DNA of 64,000 bases, taken from Sphingomonas oligophenolica (GTDB taxonomy: Bacteria; Pseudomonadota; Alphaproteobacteria; Sphingomonadales; Sphingomonadaceae). Positions 10,226 through 19,477 of this stretch are shown one piece after another. Where the stretch lies: NCBI RefSeq assembly GCF_006438955.1, contig NZ_RCZK01000001.1:372001-436000 (forward strand), read 5' to 3'. How positions within the stretch are numbered: the stretch's first letter is position 1; each line of letters starts with the position of its first letter. The notes under the pieces were generated by a model. The model searched no databases. It saw only the letters and a list, made by a program, of their open reading frames with translations, and had not been told where the DNA came from. The position numbers and the translations under genes were made by a program.

Positions 10226-10312
10226 GCGGCCGTGGCGGAACTGGTAGACGCGCAACGTTGAGGTCGTTGTGGGCGAAAGCCCGTGGAAGTTCGAGTCTTC
10301 TCGGCCGCACCA
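10226..10312 (+). tRNA. tRNA-Leu (anticodon GAG)
   Basis: The 87-nt class II tRNA folds cleanly. Acceptor arms are GCGGCCG and CGGCCGC with discriminator A and encoded CCA. The D-arm is GTGGCGGAACTGGTAGACGC. The anticodon arm CAACG-TTGAGGT-CGTTG gives GAG. A long variable arm TGGGCGAAAGCCCG identifies Leu, and the T-arm carries GTTCGAGTC. Confidence 0.96.
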
Positions 10313-10319
10313 TTTTTTT
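10313..10319 (+). terminator. T-run directly after tRNA-Leu
   Basis: Seven T residues follow the encoded CCA and could end the tRNA transcript. The strong hairpin at 10336-10360 lies just beyond. Confidence 0.4.
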
Positions 10320-10335
10320 CAGATAAAACGCGAAC

Positions 10336-10360
10336 GGCGCCGGGGATGACCCCCGACGCC
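10336..10360. terminator. GC-rich hairpin between tRNA-Leu and convergent gene
   Basis: Arms GGCGCCGGGG and CCCCCGACGCC pair over about 9 bp with one mismatch and a 5-nt loop. It lies between the tRNA (+) and the secreted-protein gene (-). On the minus strand it follows that gene's stop codon and is followed by a T-containing tract, so it probably terminates that gene. Confidence 0.5.
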
Positions 10361-10382
10361 GCCGGTTGTTCAGGCTGTCGGC

Positions 10383-10829
10383 TTAATTGCAGACACGGAC
10401 GACGACGGTCCGCCGCGAATAGCGATCGTAGCGATTTTCGACGCGGCACCGATCATACGCGTTCTGGTCGTAATAGCCGCCGCCATAGGCGTTTTGGTCG
10501 TAGGCTCCGCCATAACCCTGGCCGCGATTGTCATAGCTGCGGCGGTAGTCGTTATAGCGGCCATCATTGTAGCCGTAGCCGTCACCGTAGGTGCCGCCCT
10601 GGATATAGCCGCGCTGCGAATAGCCGCGCCGGCGATACTGGTCGTTGTTGTTGGAACTGGCGATCACCGCCCCGATCGCCAATCCGGCGATCCCCGCGAT
10701 GATCGCGGTGCCGGTGTTGTCGTGGTGGCGCTGGCGACCGTAATATTGTGCCTCGGCGGGGGCGGCGACGGTCAGCGCGGTGGCACTCATCGCGAGCGCG
10801 AGACCGGCCTTCTTGAGCAAATGGGTCAT
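10383..10829 (-). CDS. Gly/Tyr-rich secreted protein with glycine-zipper-like segment
   Basis: The 148-aa product has a Sec signal peptide (MTHLLKKAGLALAMSATALTV, cleavage after APAEA). A short glycine-zipper-like hydrophobic stretch follows (TAIIAGIAGLAIGAVIA, about residues 40-57), then a low-complexity Gly/Tyr/Asn/Asp/Arg region, ending in CRVENRYDRYSRRTVVVRVCN-type sequence with two Cys. ATG at 10829 is chosen because AGGAG stands at good spacing upstream. The function is unknown; periplasmic or outer-membrane association is inferred. Confidence 0.8.
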   Translation of the reverse strand: MTHLLKKAGLALAMSATALTVAAPAEAQYYGRQRHHDNTGTAIIAGIAGLAIGAVIASSNNNDQYRRRGYSQRGYIQGGTYGDGYGYNDGRYNDYRRSYDNRGQGYGGAYDQNAYGGGYYDQNAYDRCRVENRYDRYSRRTVVVRVCN

Positions 10830-11063
10830 GGTGTCACTCCTCGAGGCCGGGCGACGATGTCCGAGGGGACATGCTCTCGTTCCAGCTTGCCTACCGTTAT
10901 AGGGGTCTGCCATTGAACGGACCCGGAACGGACCTTGCAGCCGCGGTTCATCGCCGCGACGTTAACCGATTGGCGAAGCGACGGGCGCGTGCGACGAAAC
11001 AGATCGTGGCGCGTTGATGATCTCACGCCAGGATTTTCGCCCGCGTGCGTCGAAAGGACGAGG

Positions 11064-12122
11064 TTGCCCGCATATTTGAACGCCATCGGTACCGCTGTCC
11101 CCGACCATGATATCCACGATGCCTTCGTCGGCTGGGCAGACGCGCGGGTCGACGCGCCATCGCGGAAACTGTTCGCGCGGATGGCGGCGCGATCGGGGAT
11201 CGAGCATCGCTGGTCGGTCCTGCCACGCGGCCACAACGGCGGGTCGCCGGTCGGCGCCGGAGGGTTCTATGCCGACGGCATGCCCGGCACCGCGGCGCGG
11301 ATGCAGATCTATGCCAAGGCCGCGCCCGACCTCGGCATCGCCGCGATCGAAGCGCTCGCCGCCAAGATGCCGCTCGGCGACATCACCCATATCGTCGTCG
11401 CGAGCTGCACCGGCTTCGTCGCGCCTGGGATCGATCAGATCATCGCGGGGAAGATCGGGCTCGCGCCCTCGGTCGAGCGGTTGCTGGTCGGATTCATGGG
11501 CTGTTACGCCGCGGTCGCGGCGCTGCGCAGTGCACGACATATCGTCCGGTCCGAGCCCGATGCGCGCGTCCTGGTGCTCGCGGTCGAGCTGTCGACGCTG
11601 CATCTCCAGGATACCGCCGAGATCGAGCCGCTGCTCGCGATGCTCCAGTTCGCCGATGGCGCGGCGGCGGCGCTGGTGACCGCCGATCCGACCGGGTTCG
11701 AGCTCGACCGCGGGTTCGCCGCCGCGCTGCCCGATAGTGCCGAGCTGATCCGCTGGGACATTACCGACCAAGGGTTCGCGATGCACCTGGGGGGAGCGGT
11801 CCCGAACCGGATCGCGGCGGCGCTGGCCGACGAGGCGTTCGTCGAGGTCGCGACCGGGGGCACCGCACCCGCCGATCTCGTCTGGGCGGTTCATGCGGGC
11901 GGGCGGTCGATCCTAGATGCAGTGCAAAAGGCGTTGCATCTTCCCGCCGACGCGCTCGACGCGTCGCGCGTGGTGTTGCGCGACAACGGCAACATGTCGT
12001 CGGCGACGCTGATGTTCGTGCTCGAAAAACTGCTTGCGGGGCCGTCGGTCGACAATGGCGTCGCGCTCGCGTTCGGGCCGGGGCTGGCGGCGGAGGGCGT
12101 CACCTTCCGCTCCGCCGCATGA
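11064..12122 (+). CDS. type III polyketide synthase (chalcone synthase-like)
   Basis: The 352-aa homodimeric-type PKS would condense malonyl-CoA onto an acyl-CoA starter. The catalytic triad is visible: Cys in VVASCTGFVAPGID, His in WAVHAGGRSIL, Asn in LRDNGNMSSAT. The frame is open back to an ATG at 10935, but the extra 43 residues are Arg-rich. TTG at 11064 is preceded by AAAGGACGAGG, begins PAYLNAIGTAVP and gives the usual family length. It heads an operon with a methyltransferase and an FAD oxidoreductase, which suggests a methylated, reduced or oxidised phenolic lipid or pyrone; the product is unknown. Confidence 0.9.
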   Translation: MPAYLNAIGTAVPDHDIHDAFVGWADARVDAPSRKLFARMAARSGIEHRWSVLPRGHNGGSPVGAGGFYADGMPGTAARMQIYAKAAPDLGIAAIEALAAKMPLGDITHIVVASCTGFVAPGIDQIIAGKIGLAPSVERLLVGFMGCYAAVAALRSARHIVRSEPDARVLVLAVELSTLHLQDTAEIEPLLAMLQFADGAAAALVTADPTGFELDRGFAAALPDSAELIRWDITDQGFAMHLGGAVPNRIAAALADEAFVEVATGGTAPADLVWAVHAGGRSILDAVQKALHLPADALDASRVVLRDNGNMSSATLMFVLEKLLAGPSVDNGVALAFGPGLAAEGVTFRSAA

Positions 12123-12808
12123 CGCTCGCGATCCGAGCCCAGGCCGATGAGTTGATGGACGCGGACGATCTGCCGGTAGAAACCTATACCAATGTCGTCG
12201 CCGACCTCGCGCAGGTGAATGCGGTGACGATGGCGGCGCGGCCGACGCTGGCGTTTCTCGACCGGATCGCCGTGAGCGACGCGCCGCTGCGAATCCTCGA
12301 TGTCGGGTTCGGCGATGGCGACATGCTCCGCCGGATCGCGCGCTGGGCCGCCAAGCACGGGCGCGCGGTCGAGCTGGTCGGGGTCGACCTCAACCCGCGC
12401 AGCGAGGTCGCGGCGACGCGGCATACGCCCGCGGCGCTCGGCATCCGCTATGTCACCGGGGATTATGCCGACCTGGCGGGCGAGCGATGGGACGCGATCA
12501 TCAGCAGCCTGGTCGCGCATCACATGACGCACGACCAGCTGGTCGACTTCCTCCGCTTCATGGAGTCGCACGCGCGGCGGGGCTGGTTCGTCAACGACCT
12601 CCACCGCCATGGCTTTGCGCATCGCGGCTTCGCGCTGCTGGCGACGATCGCGCGGTGGCACCCGATCGTCCGCCATGACGGCACGCTGTCGATCGCGCGC
12701 TCGTATCGGCCCGACGAATGGCCGCCGTTGCTGGCAGAGGCGGGTATCACCGAGGCCCGCGTGTTCCGCGCGTTTCCGTTCCGACTATGCGTCGAACGTC
12801 GGCGCTGA
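12119..12808 (+). CDS. class I SAM-dependent methyltransferase, PKS operon
   Basis: The 229-aa protein has a SAM-binding motif ILDVGFGDGDML (about residues 59-70), an acidic motif VGVDLNPRS and a later IISSLVAHHMTHDQ block. Its ATG overlaps the PKS stop (ATGA), and it overlaps the next gene by 22 nt, so the three genes are translationally coupled. It most likely methylates the type III PKS product; the substrate is inferred from context only. Confidence 0.88.
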   Translation: MTLAIRAQADELMDADDLPVETYTNVVADLAQVNAVTMAARPTLAFLDRIAVSDAPLRILDVGFGDGDMLRRIARWAAKHGRAVELVGVDLNPRSEVAATRHTPAALGIRYVTGDYADLAGERWDAIISSLVAHHMTHDQLVDFLRFMESHARRGWFVNDLHRHGFAHRGFALLATIARWHPIVRHDGTLSIARSYRPDEWPPLLAEAGITEARVFRAFPFRLCVERRR

Positions 12809-13875
12809 TCGTCGGCGGCGGGCCGGCGGGGGCCGCGACCGCGATCGAGCTGGCACGCGCGCGCCTGCCGCACCTGTTGCTCGAGCGCGAACGCGGCGGC
12901 GATGCGTTGTGTGGCGGCTTCATCAGCTGGCGAACGATCCAGTCGCTCGAATCGCTCGGGGTCGATCCCGATACGCTTAATCCCGCACGGCTGACGCACG
13001 TACGGCTGTTCGCGAAGGATCGGCGGCGCGACGCGGCGCTGCCACACCCCGCGCTCGCGGTGTCGCGGCGGCGGCTCGATACGGTGATGCTCGATACCGC
13101 GATCCGGATGGGCGCGGCGGTCGAGGACGGGGTGACGATCCGCGAGATCGAGGGGCTCGTCGCGCGCGCCGCCGATGGCGCGACGATCGAGACCGAGGCG
13201 CTGTTCCTGGCGAGCGGCAAGCACGATATCCGCGGGCTCGCGCGCCCTGCGGACGCGCGCGGCGAGGATCCGACCTTGGGGCTGCGCGTCCGCCTGCCGC
13301 CGTCGCGGCGCGTCGCAGCGGTGGCCGATTCGATCGAGCTGCACCTGTTCGACCGCGGCTATGCGGGGCTGGCGTTGCAGGAGGATGGCAGCGCGAACCT
13401 GTGCCTGGCAGTTCACCGGTCGCGGTTGCAGGAGGCGGGGACACCACGCGCGCTGATCGACGCGATCGCGCACGACGCGCCAGTGCTGGCCGAACGGCTG
13501 GCCGATTTCGACGCCGGGCTGCCGATCGATGCGATCGCCAACGTGCCCTATGGCTGGCGCGCGCGGACCGGCGTCCCGGGGCTGTTCCGGCTCGGCGACC
13601 AGGCAGGGGTCATCCCCTCGTTGGCGGGCGAAGGCATGGGGATCGCGATTGCCAGCGGCATTTCCGCCGCGCGCGCCTATCGCGACCACGGCGCGGCGGG
13701 AGCGGCCGCCTGGCAGCTACGGTTCGCGCGGCAACTGGCGCGACCGATCACGGTCGCGGGGATCGTCCGCCGCGTCGTCGAACACCCCCGCGCCGCGCTG
13801 CTGATGCCGCTGCTGCGGCCGACGATGATCACGCTCGTCGCGAATGCGACCCGGGTCGGATATAATCGCTCTTGA
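12787..13875 (+). CDS. FAD-dependent oxidoreductase (geranylgeranyl-reductase-like)
   Basis: This 362-aa flavoprotein has an N-terminal dinucleotide motif [19 protein letters not shown]. The C-terminal FAD motif is [26 protein letters not shown], characteristic of the geranylgeranyl reductase/FixC/PHBH group. ATG at 12787 sits inside the methyltransferase end. With the PKS and methyltransferase it completes a three-gene tailoring operon; it is likely to hydroxylate or reduce the polyketide product. Confidence 0.87.
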   Translation: MRRTSALIVGGGPAGAATAIELARARLPHLLLERERGGDALCGGFISWRTIQSLESLGVDPDTLNPARLTHVRLFAKDRRRDAALPHPALAVSRRRLDTVMLDTAIRMGAAVEDGVTIREIEGLVARAADGATIETEALFLASGKHDIRGLARPADARGEDPTLGLRVRLPPSRRVAAVADSIELHLFDRGYAGLALQEDGSANLCLAVHRSRLQEAGTPRALIDAIAHDAPVLAERLADFDAGLPIDAIANVPYGWRARTGVPGLFRLGDQAGVIPSLAGEGMGIAIASGISAARAYRDHGAAGAAAWQLRFARQLARPITVAGIVRRVVEHPRAALLMPLLRPTMITLVANATRVGYNRS

Positions 13876-13907
13876 TTCCGCGCGTCGCAGCCACGAAATT
13901 CGAGGGC

Positions 13908-14309
13908 ATGGACACGATCACCCACTCCGAAGCCGAATGGCGCCAGAAGCTAACGCCCGAGCAATATCACGTGCTGCGCGAAGCCGGGACCGAACGCGCG
14001 TTCGCGGGCGCGCTCAACGACAACAAGGCCGATGGTCTGTATCGGTGCGCGGCGTGCGGCAACGAATTGTTCGACAGCGCCGACAAGTTCGAATCGGGAT
14101 CGGGCTGGCCGAGTTTCACCCAGCCGATCCGGCCTGAGGCGGTGGTCGACCATAGCGACACCAGCCACGGGATGGTGCGGACCGAAACGCGGTGCGCGCG
14201 GTGCGACAGCCATCTGGGGCATGTCTTTCCCGATGGCCCGCCGCCAACTGGCCTGCGCTATTGCATGAATTCGGTGGCACTCGATTTTCGCGCGCGAAAA
14301 CCGATGTGA
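13908..14309 (+). CDS. msrB: peptide-methionine (R)-S-oxide reductase MsrB
   Basis: MsrB (133 aa) repairs methionine-R-sulfoxide in proteins. Zn-binding CxxC pairs are CAAC and CARC, the catalytic Cys is in [10 protein letters not shown], and GSGWPSF and [11 protein letters not shown] are family signatures. A TTG 12 codons upstream is possible, but ATG at 13908 fits the family length. Confidence 0.95.
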   Translation: MDTITHSEAEWRQKLTPEQYHVLREAGTERAFAGALNDNKADGLYRCAACGNELFDSADKFESGSGWPSFTQPIRPEAVVDHSDTSHGMVRTETRCARCDSHLGHVFPDGPPPTGLRYCMNSVALDFRARKPM

Positions 14310-14378
14310 TCAAAGCCGGGGTAACCCGGCGCGTGCGCTTGTAGCGGCGCGCGATAGCGGGTAATCGCCAGCCCGTTC

Positions 14379-16565
14379 ATGGCCCGTGCGCGTACCCCTG
14401 CATCTCCTTGGCGCCGCCGCTTCGGGCTGCTGATCAAGATTCTCATCGGCCTTGCCGTGCTCGGCACCGCCGCTCTGGCGCTGGCGGTCTATGTCACGCG
14501 ATCGCAGCTGCCGAGCTTCGAAGATTTGAAATCCTCGCCCAACGGCCAGATGATCCGCGTCCATGCCGCCGACGGTAGGGTGATCGTGTCGATGGGGCCG
14601 AGCTATGGCCAGTGGCTTTCGTACGACACCATCCCCGCGGTGATGCGCGACGCCACGATCTCGGTCGAGGATCGCCGATTCCGCAGCCATATCGGGGTCG
14701 ACCCGATCGGCGTCGCGCGGTCGTTCAAGGTCCGGTTCGATCGCGGGCGCTGGGTCCAGGGCGGATCGACGATCACCCAGCAGCTCGCGCGCAACGTCTT
14801 CCTGAACAACCAGAAGAAGTTCGGGCGCAAGTTCCGCGAGGCGATCCTGGCGATGGCGATCGAGCGCAAATTTTCGAAGGACCAGATCCTCGAGCTGTAT
14901 CTCAACAAGGTCTATTATGGCGGCGGCGCGTATGGGATCGACGCCGCGAGCCGCAAGTTCTTCGGCCATGGCGCGGAGAATCTGAGCCTGGCGGAGGCCG
15001 CGGTGATCGCGGGCCTGGTGAAGGCGCCGTCGAATTATTCGCCGACCGCGGACGCCGAGGCGGCGGTCGGGCGTGCGGGCGTGGTGCTCGACACAATGGT
15101 CGAGACCGGGGTGATCAGCCGCGGCGAGGCGGACAGCGCAGACCCGCAAGGACTGAAGCTCGCGCCCGAACCCAAGCAGAATTCGGTCCGCTATTTCACC
15201 GACTGGGCGTTGCCGCAGCTCGATACGCTGATCGACGAGACGCAGGCGCCGCTCGAAGTGTGGACGACGCTCGATCTGGGAATGCAGAAGGCGGCCGACG
15301 CCGCGATCCGCGCCAACGCACCGCCGGGGACGCAGGGCGCGCTCGTCAGCCTCGACCGCGACGGATCCGTACGCGCGATGGTCGGCGGCAAGGATTACGT
15401 GTCGTCGAACTACAACCGCGCGACCCAGGCAGTGCGCCAGCCGGGGTCGTCGTTCAAGCTGTTCGTCTATCTCGCCGCGTTGGAGGCGGGACACCGGCCG
15501 GAAGACAATGTGGTCGACGAGCCGGTCACGATCGACGGCTGGAGCCCGCGCAACGATTCGCGGCATTTTTCGGGCCAGGTCACGATCCGCACCGCGTTCG
15601 CCTATTCGATCAACACGATCGCGGCGAAGCTGGGGCAGGAGGTCGGGTTTGCCACCGTTGCCGACATGGCGCGGCGGTTCGGAATCACGACCCCGGTCAA
15701 CACCCATCCCTCGATGGTGCTCGGTACGTCGGACGTCAGGGTGATCGACATGACCCGCGCGTTCGCCAGCGTCGCGTCGAAGGGGATCGCGGTGACCCCC
15801 TATGCGATCACGCGCGTCACGAGCAACGGCCAGACTCTCTATACGCACGAGGTCGATCGCAGCCATGTGCTGGTCGCGCCCTATGTCGCCGCGGAGATGA
15901 CCGATCTGCTCCAGACCACGGTCAACACCGGCACCGGGCGGCAGGCGCAGATCGGTCGACCGGTCGCGGGCAAGACGGGCACGACGACATCGACCAAGGA
16001 TGGCTGGTTCCTCGGTTTTTCGAGCGGTCTCACCACCGGCGTGTGGATGGGCCGCGACGACGCGAAGCCCGTCGCGGGGCTGCATGGCGGCAGTGCACCC
16101 GCGCGCGCGTTCGCGGCGTTCATGAAGCCCGCGACCGCGAACCGGCCGATCGAGGAATTCGATACCAAGGTGACGATGCCCGACTGGGCGCTCGACAACA
16201 CCGAGGAAATGTATTTCGGCGAGCCCGACAACGGGTCGTTCGTCGACCCCGACGGCAACCCCCTGCCCGCCGACCGGATCCCGCCCGACGATTATTACGG
16301 CGAGCCGCAGGTCGCGCCCGTACCGATCCCCGATCGGGCGCCGGTGCAGGCGGCACCCGGCCAGCAACTCGACGATCTGATCGACCGCGTGACCGGGCGC
16401 GATCGGCGCGATCCACCGAGGGATATCCTCCGGGACGCGCCACGGGAGTCGAGCGGCACGCCGCGCGATCCCTATGCGCCGAGCCGCCAGGCGGTCCCGC
16501 GCGACGCCTATCCGCCGCGCGCCGCGCCGCACGACCCATATCAGGATTCGCGGCCAAATCCGTGA
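14379..16565 (+). CDS. penicillin-binding protein 1A family (transglycosylase/transpeptidase)
   Basis: The 728-aa class A PBP polymerises and cross-links peptidoglycan. It has an N-terminal membrane anchor (about residues 16-38), a GT51 glycosyltransferase domain (EDRRFRSHIGVDPIGVARS; RWVQGGSTITQQLARN; LYLNKVYYGGGAYG) and a transpeptidase domain with the active-site Ser in RQPGSSFKLFVY, SxN in YSINT and KTG in AGKTGTTTSTKD. The last 110 residues are Pro/Asp/Arg-rich and probably disordered. It converges on the YgjP-like gene with a 25-nt overlap. Confidence 0.94.
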   Translation: MARARTPASPWRRRFGLLIKILIGLAVLGTAALALAVYVTRSQLPSFEDLKSSPNGQMIRVHAADGRVIVSMGPSYGQWLSYDTIPAVMRDATISVEDRRFRSHIGVDPIGVARSFKVRFDRGRWVQGGSTITQQLARNVFLNNQKKFGRKFREAILAMAIERKFSKDQILELYLNKVYYGGGAYGIDAASRKFFGHGAENLSLAEAAVIAGLVKAPSNYSPTADAEAAVGRAGVVLDTMVETGVISRGEADSADPQGLKLAPEPKQNSVRYFTDWALPQLDTLIDETQAPLEVWTTLDLGMQKAADAAIRANAPPGTQGALVSLDRDGSVRAMVGGKDYVSSNYNRATQAVRQPGSSFKLFVYLAALEAGHRPEDNVVDEPVTIDGWSPRNDSRHFSGQVTIRTAFAYSINTIAAKLGQEVGFATVADMARRFGITTPVNTHPSMVLGTSDVRVIDMTRAFASVASKGIAVTPYAITRVTSNGQTLYTHEVDRSHVLVAPYVAAEMTDLLQTTVNTGTGRQAQIGRPVAGKTGTTTSTKDGWFLGFSSGLTTGVWMGRDDAKPVAGLHGGSAPARAFAAFMKPATANRPIEEFDTKVTMPDWALDNTEEMYFGEPDNGSFVDPDGNPLPADRIPPDDYYGEPQVAPVPIPDRAPVQAAPGQQLDDLIDRVTGRDRRDPPRDILRDAPRESSGTPRDPYAPSRQAVPRDAYPPRAAPHDPYQDSRPNP

Positions 16566-17239
16566 AGCGCGGTACCGTGGCGGCGGAGCCACGTGCGCGC
16601 AGGGGTAGGGTCGCTGCCGTAGAGCGCGGCGACGAGCGCGTGGAAATCGGCGCCGTGGTTCATGTGAACGCGATGCGCGACCTCGTGCGCGACGGTCGCG
16701 CGGCGGACCCAGCCGGGGGCGAGGATCAGCCGCCAGCTATAGCGGATCGCACCGCTCGCCGCGCAACTGCCCCAGCGCCCGCGCGCATCGCCGACGCCGA
16801 CCCGCGCCACCGCCACCCCGGCGAGTGCGGCATATTCGCGGGTTTCGTCAGTCAATAGCGCCAGCGCCTGGCGCTTTAACCACGCCTCGACGCGGCGCGG
16901 CACCGTCGCTTCGGGGCCGGACAGCGACAGCGTATCGCCGACGATCTCGATCCGGCGGCGCGATCCCGGCCCCCAGTGGATCGTCAACTTTCGGTCTGCG
17001 ACGGAGAGCGTCGTCCCTGCCACAAAGGGCAGGCGCGGGGTGAGCCGTGCGCGCTGTTCGGCGAGCCAGTCGCGCTTGGTCTCGGCCCAGGCGAGCGCGG
17101 CCTTCAGCCCCGCACGGCGCGGCACCGTCAACCGCGCGCGGCCGCTGACCGGATCGAGCGACAGCCGTACCCGTCGCGCGGTGGGGTGACGAACGACATC
17201 GATCCCGACGCCCCCCCCGACGCCGTCGATCTCGTTCAC
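16541..17239 (-). CDS. YgjP-like metal-dependent hydrolase (DUF45/M48-like)
   Basis: The 232-aa protein carries the HExxH zinc site HEVAHRVHMNHGADFHALV and the RWGSC block typical of the YgjP/DUF45 family of putative metalloproteases. GTG at 17239 overlaps the stop of the upstream YcgN gene (GTGA), which supports this start over the long open extension upstream. Substrates are unknown. Confidence 0.87.
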   Translation of the reverse strand: MNEIDGVGGGVGIDVVRHPTARRVRLSLDPVSGRARLTVPRRAGLKAALAWAETKRDWLAEQRARLTPRLPFVAGTTLSVADRKLTIHWGPGSRRRIEIVGDTLSLSGPEATVPRRVEAWLKRQALALLTDETREYAALAGVAVARVGVGDARGRWGSCAASGAIRYSWRLILAPGWVRRATVAHEVAHRVHMNHGADFHALVAALYGSDPTPARTWLRRHGTALHGFGRES

Positions 17240-17664
17240 AGTTCGCGGTCGATCATATGATGTTCGAGGTCGCCGACATCGTCTTCGCTGACGGTCCAGC
17301 CGCGCACCGAGATACCGGCGCGATGCACCGAATCGCGGTCGCCCGAGATCAGATAATGCCAGTCGCGCAGCGGTTCGCCCGCGGCGCGCAGCCGATAGGC
17401 GCAGGTGGTCGGCAGCCAGTCGATGTTGTGGACGTTGCCGACGGTGAGGCGCACGCATTCGGGAACATAGGCGTGGCGATGCCGATAATCGGAACATTGC
17501 CCGCTGCGTCGGTCGAGCAGGCGGCACGCGACGTTGGTCGCGACGAGTTCGCCCGTCTCTTCGTCCTCGAGCTTGTGGATGCAGCATTTGCCGCAGCCGT
17601 CGCACAGCGCCTCCCATTGCGCGCGATCGAGCGTTTCGATCGGCTGTTCCCAGAATTTGTTCAT
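17236..17664 (-). CDS. YcgN family cysteine-cluster protein (UPF0260)
   Basis: This 142-aa cytosolic protein has the Cys cluster CDGCGKCCIHKLEDE and further conserved Cys in NVACRLLD, CSDYRHRH, PECVRLT and TTCAYRL. The spacing is that of UPF0260/YcgN, thought to bind Zn or Fe-S. It is coupled by 4-nt overlaps to the SCO1 gene upstream and the YgjP-like gene downstream. Confidence 0.9.
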   Translation of the reverse strand: MNKFWEQPIETLDRAQWEALCDGCGKCCIHKLEDEETGELVATNVACRLLDRRSGQCSDYRHRHAYVPECVRLTVGNVHNIDWLPTTCAYRLRAAGEPLRDWHYLISGDRDSVHRAGISVRGWTVSEDDVGDLEHHMIDREL

Positions 17665-18290
17665 TGCGCCCAGCGTTCGATCTCGGTGGCGACCGCGGTC
17701 GCGCCCTCGTCCGTCGGAAGCAACGCGAGCGGCTTGCCCGCCGGGTCCATCAGATAGGTCTGGCTGCTGTGCTGCATCAAATAACCACCGCCGGGCGCGG
17801 GATCGCCCTTGCTGTAATAGACCGCGAATTCCTTGGCGACCCGGGCGATTGCCGCGTCGCCGCCGGTGAGCCCGACCATCCGCGGATGAAACGCCAACAC
17901 GAATTGTTTGAGCACCGCGGGAGTATCGCGCGCGGGATCGATCGTGACGAAGATCGGGACGATTCGGCGCGCGAGATCGGGATCGCTCTTGTCGAGTTGC
18001 GCCAGGGCGGTGCCGACCACCTGCATGTCGGTGGGGCAGACATCGGGGCAGAAGGTGTAGCCGAAATACATGATCCGATATTGCCCCGCGAAGTCGCGAT
18101 CGGTGATGGCGTGGCCGTCCTGGTTGGTCAGCGCGAACGGGCCGCCGATCGACGCACCGGCGAGCGGCGGCGCGGCGTCGGCGGGTTGCGCCGCGGACTG
18201 CTGGGCGGCGGGCTGGCAGGCGGCGAGCAATGCGGTCGCCAAGGGCGGGAGAATTGCTCGGCACAGGTGACGTCTGGAAACGATGTTCAT
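17661..18290 (-). CDS. SCO1/SenC family copper chaperone lipoprotein
   Basis: The 209-aa lipoprotein (lipobox LLAAC near residue 21) carries a thioredoxin-like SCO domain with the copper/redox motif FCPDVCPTDM and a distal His in GGYLMQHSSQTYL. SCO proteins deliver copper to the CuA centre of cytochrome c oxidase. ATG at 18290 gives a proper signal peptide; the upstream open frame does not. It is divergent from the ankyrin gene. Confidence 0.93.
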   Translation of the reverse strand: MNIVSRRHLCRAILPPLATALLAACQPAAQQSAAQPADAAPPLAGASIGGPFALTNQDGHAITDRDFAGQYRIMYFGYTFCPDVCPTDMQVVGTALAQLDKSDPDLARRIVPIFVTIDPARDTPAVLKQFVLAFHPRMVGLTGGDAAIARVAKEFAVYYSKGDPAPGGGYLMQHSSQTYLMDPAGKPLALLPTDEGATAVATEIERWAQ

Positions 18291-18368
18291 GGTTCGGCCA
18301 GCCTTGATCTGATAACGCCTGCCGCGCAAGTTAGGCCTGCGCCGTTGCCCGGCCGTTGAGGAAACCCG

Positions 18369-18968
18369 ATGAAGCTCCCGCGTCTCTTGCTGTTTGCCGT
18401 TGCGATGTCTGTCGGCGTTCCGGTCGCCGCGCAGCAGACCTCGCAAGGTTATAAGTTCCTCGAGGCGGTCGAGAAGGAAGACGGCAACACCGTCACCAAC
18501 ATGCTCGATACCCCGGGCAGCTCCGTCGTCAACGCCAAGCAGGTGACGTCGGGCAAGGCCGCACTGCACCTGCTGGTCACGCATTCGGGGTCGTTGTTCT
18601 TCCAGTTCATGCTTCAGCGGGGTGCCGACCCCAATATCCGCGACGACAAGGGCAACACCCCGATGGTGCTCGCCGCGCTCGCAGGGCGCGAGGATCTGGT
18701 GCGGCTGTTGCTGACCTACAAGGCGAACCCCAATCTCGGCAACGCGGGCGGGCAGACCCCGCTGATCCTTGCGGTGGCGAACCGCGATGTGCCGCTGGCG
18801 CGGCTGTTGCTGACCGAAGGTGCCAACCCCGACCAGACCGACAATCTGGCAGGAATGTCAGCGCGCGATTACGCCAAGCGCGATGCGCGCAATCCGATCC
18901 TTGCGCAGTTGCTCGCGACCGCGCCCAAGACGGCGCGACGCGCCACGGTTGCGGGGCCGAAATTCTAG
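18369..18968 (+). CDS. secreted ankyrin-repeat protein
   Basis: The 199-aa protein has a signal peptide (MKLPRLLLFAVAMSVGVPVAA) and about four ankyrin repeats: GKAALHLLVTHSGS, RDDKGNTPMVLAALAGREDLVRLLL, GNAGGQTPLILAVANRDVPLARLLL and TDNLAGMSARDYAKR. It is probably a periplasmic protein-interaction module; the partner is unknown. It converges on mmcB with a 4-nt overlap. Confidence 0.88.
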   Translation: MKLPRLLLFAVAMSVGVPVAAQQTSQGYKFLEAVEKEDGNTVTNMLDTPGSSVVNAKQVTSGKAALHLLVTHSGSLFFQFMLQRGADPNIRDDKGNTPMVLAALAGREDLVRLLLTYKANPNLGNAGGQTPLILAVANRDVPLARLLLTEGANPDQTDNLAGMSARDYAKRDARNPILAQLLATAPKTARRATVAGPKF

Positions 18969-19465
18969 CCCAGCGGTAGCGCCAGCGCTTCGGGGTCGGT
19001 CAGCGCGGTGATGCGGCGCGCGGCGCGGCGGGCGAACGCGAGGGTGCAGCGTTTGCGGACGGGTGCGGCGAGCGCCTGGGTGTGCGCCTGACGGACGATC
19101 GCGGCGTCATAGCGGTCGGCGACGATGATCCCGGTCCGTTCGGGCAGGAACGCGGGCGATTCGAGCGGCGAAAGGTCGAACCCCGCAGGGACCGCCCAGA
19201 AATAGCGGTCGGCATGGCCAAGATAATCAGGCCATTTGCCGTCGCCCATCAGGTCGGCGCGCGACACCTTGATCTCAACGATCACGATCCCGCCGCGCGC
19301 GTCGATCGCCATCATGTCCGCACGGCGCCCATTGTCGAGCGGCACTTCGAGGATCGCGACCAGGTCGTGGCGCAGCAGCATCCGGGTAACGCCGCGCGCC
19401 ACATCGGCGGCGCAGAGCGCGGGATCGCCACCATCGACGCACGAAGCCGGAGCGGTGTCTAGCAT
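18965..19465 (-). CDS. mmcB: MmcB family DNA-repair protein, SOS-regulated
   Basis: The 166-aa protein matches the MmcB family (putative nuclease-fold, DNA damage tolerance in alphaproteobacteria). It has the restriction-endonuclease-like signature RADMMAIDARGGIVIVEIKV followed by a DLMGDGKWPDYLGHADRYFWAVP block. A GTTC-N7-GTTC LexA box lies just upstream of its ATG, agreeing with SOS control known for this family. Confidence 0.88.
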   Translation of the reverse strand: MLDTAPASCVDGGDPALCAADVARGVTRMLLRHDLVAILEVPLDNGRRADMMAIDARGGIVIVEIKVSRADLMGDGKWPDYLGHADRYFWAVPAGFDLSPLESPAFLPERTGIIVADRYDAAIVRQAHTQALAAPVRKRCTLAFARRAARRITALTDPEALALPLG

Positions 19466-19477
19466 CCGCGGTGTCTA

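Noticed and set aside
14310..16592. 760-aa minus-strand frame opposite the PBP gene
   Set aside because: High-GC shadow with His/Arg-rich composition and no recognisable domain; PBP motifs are complete on the plus strand.
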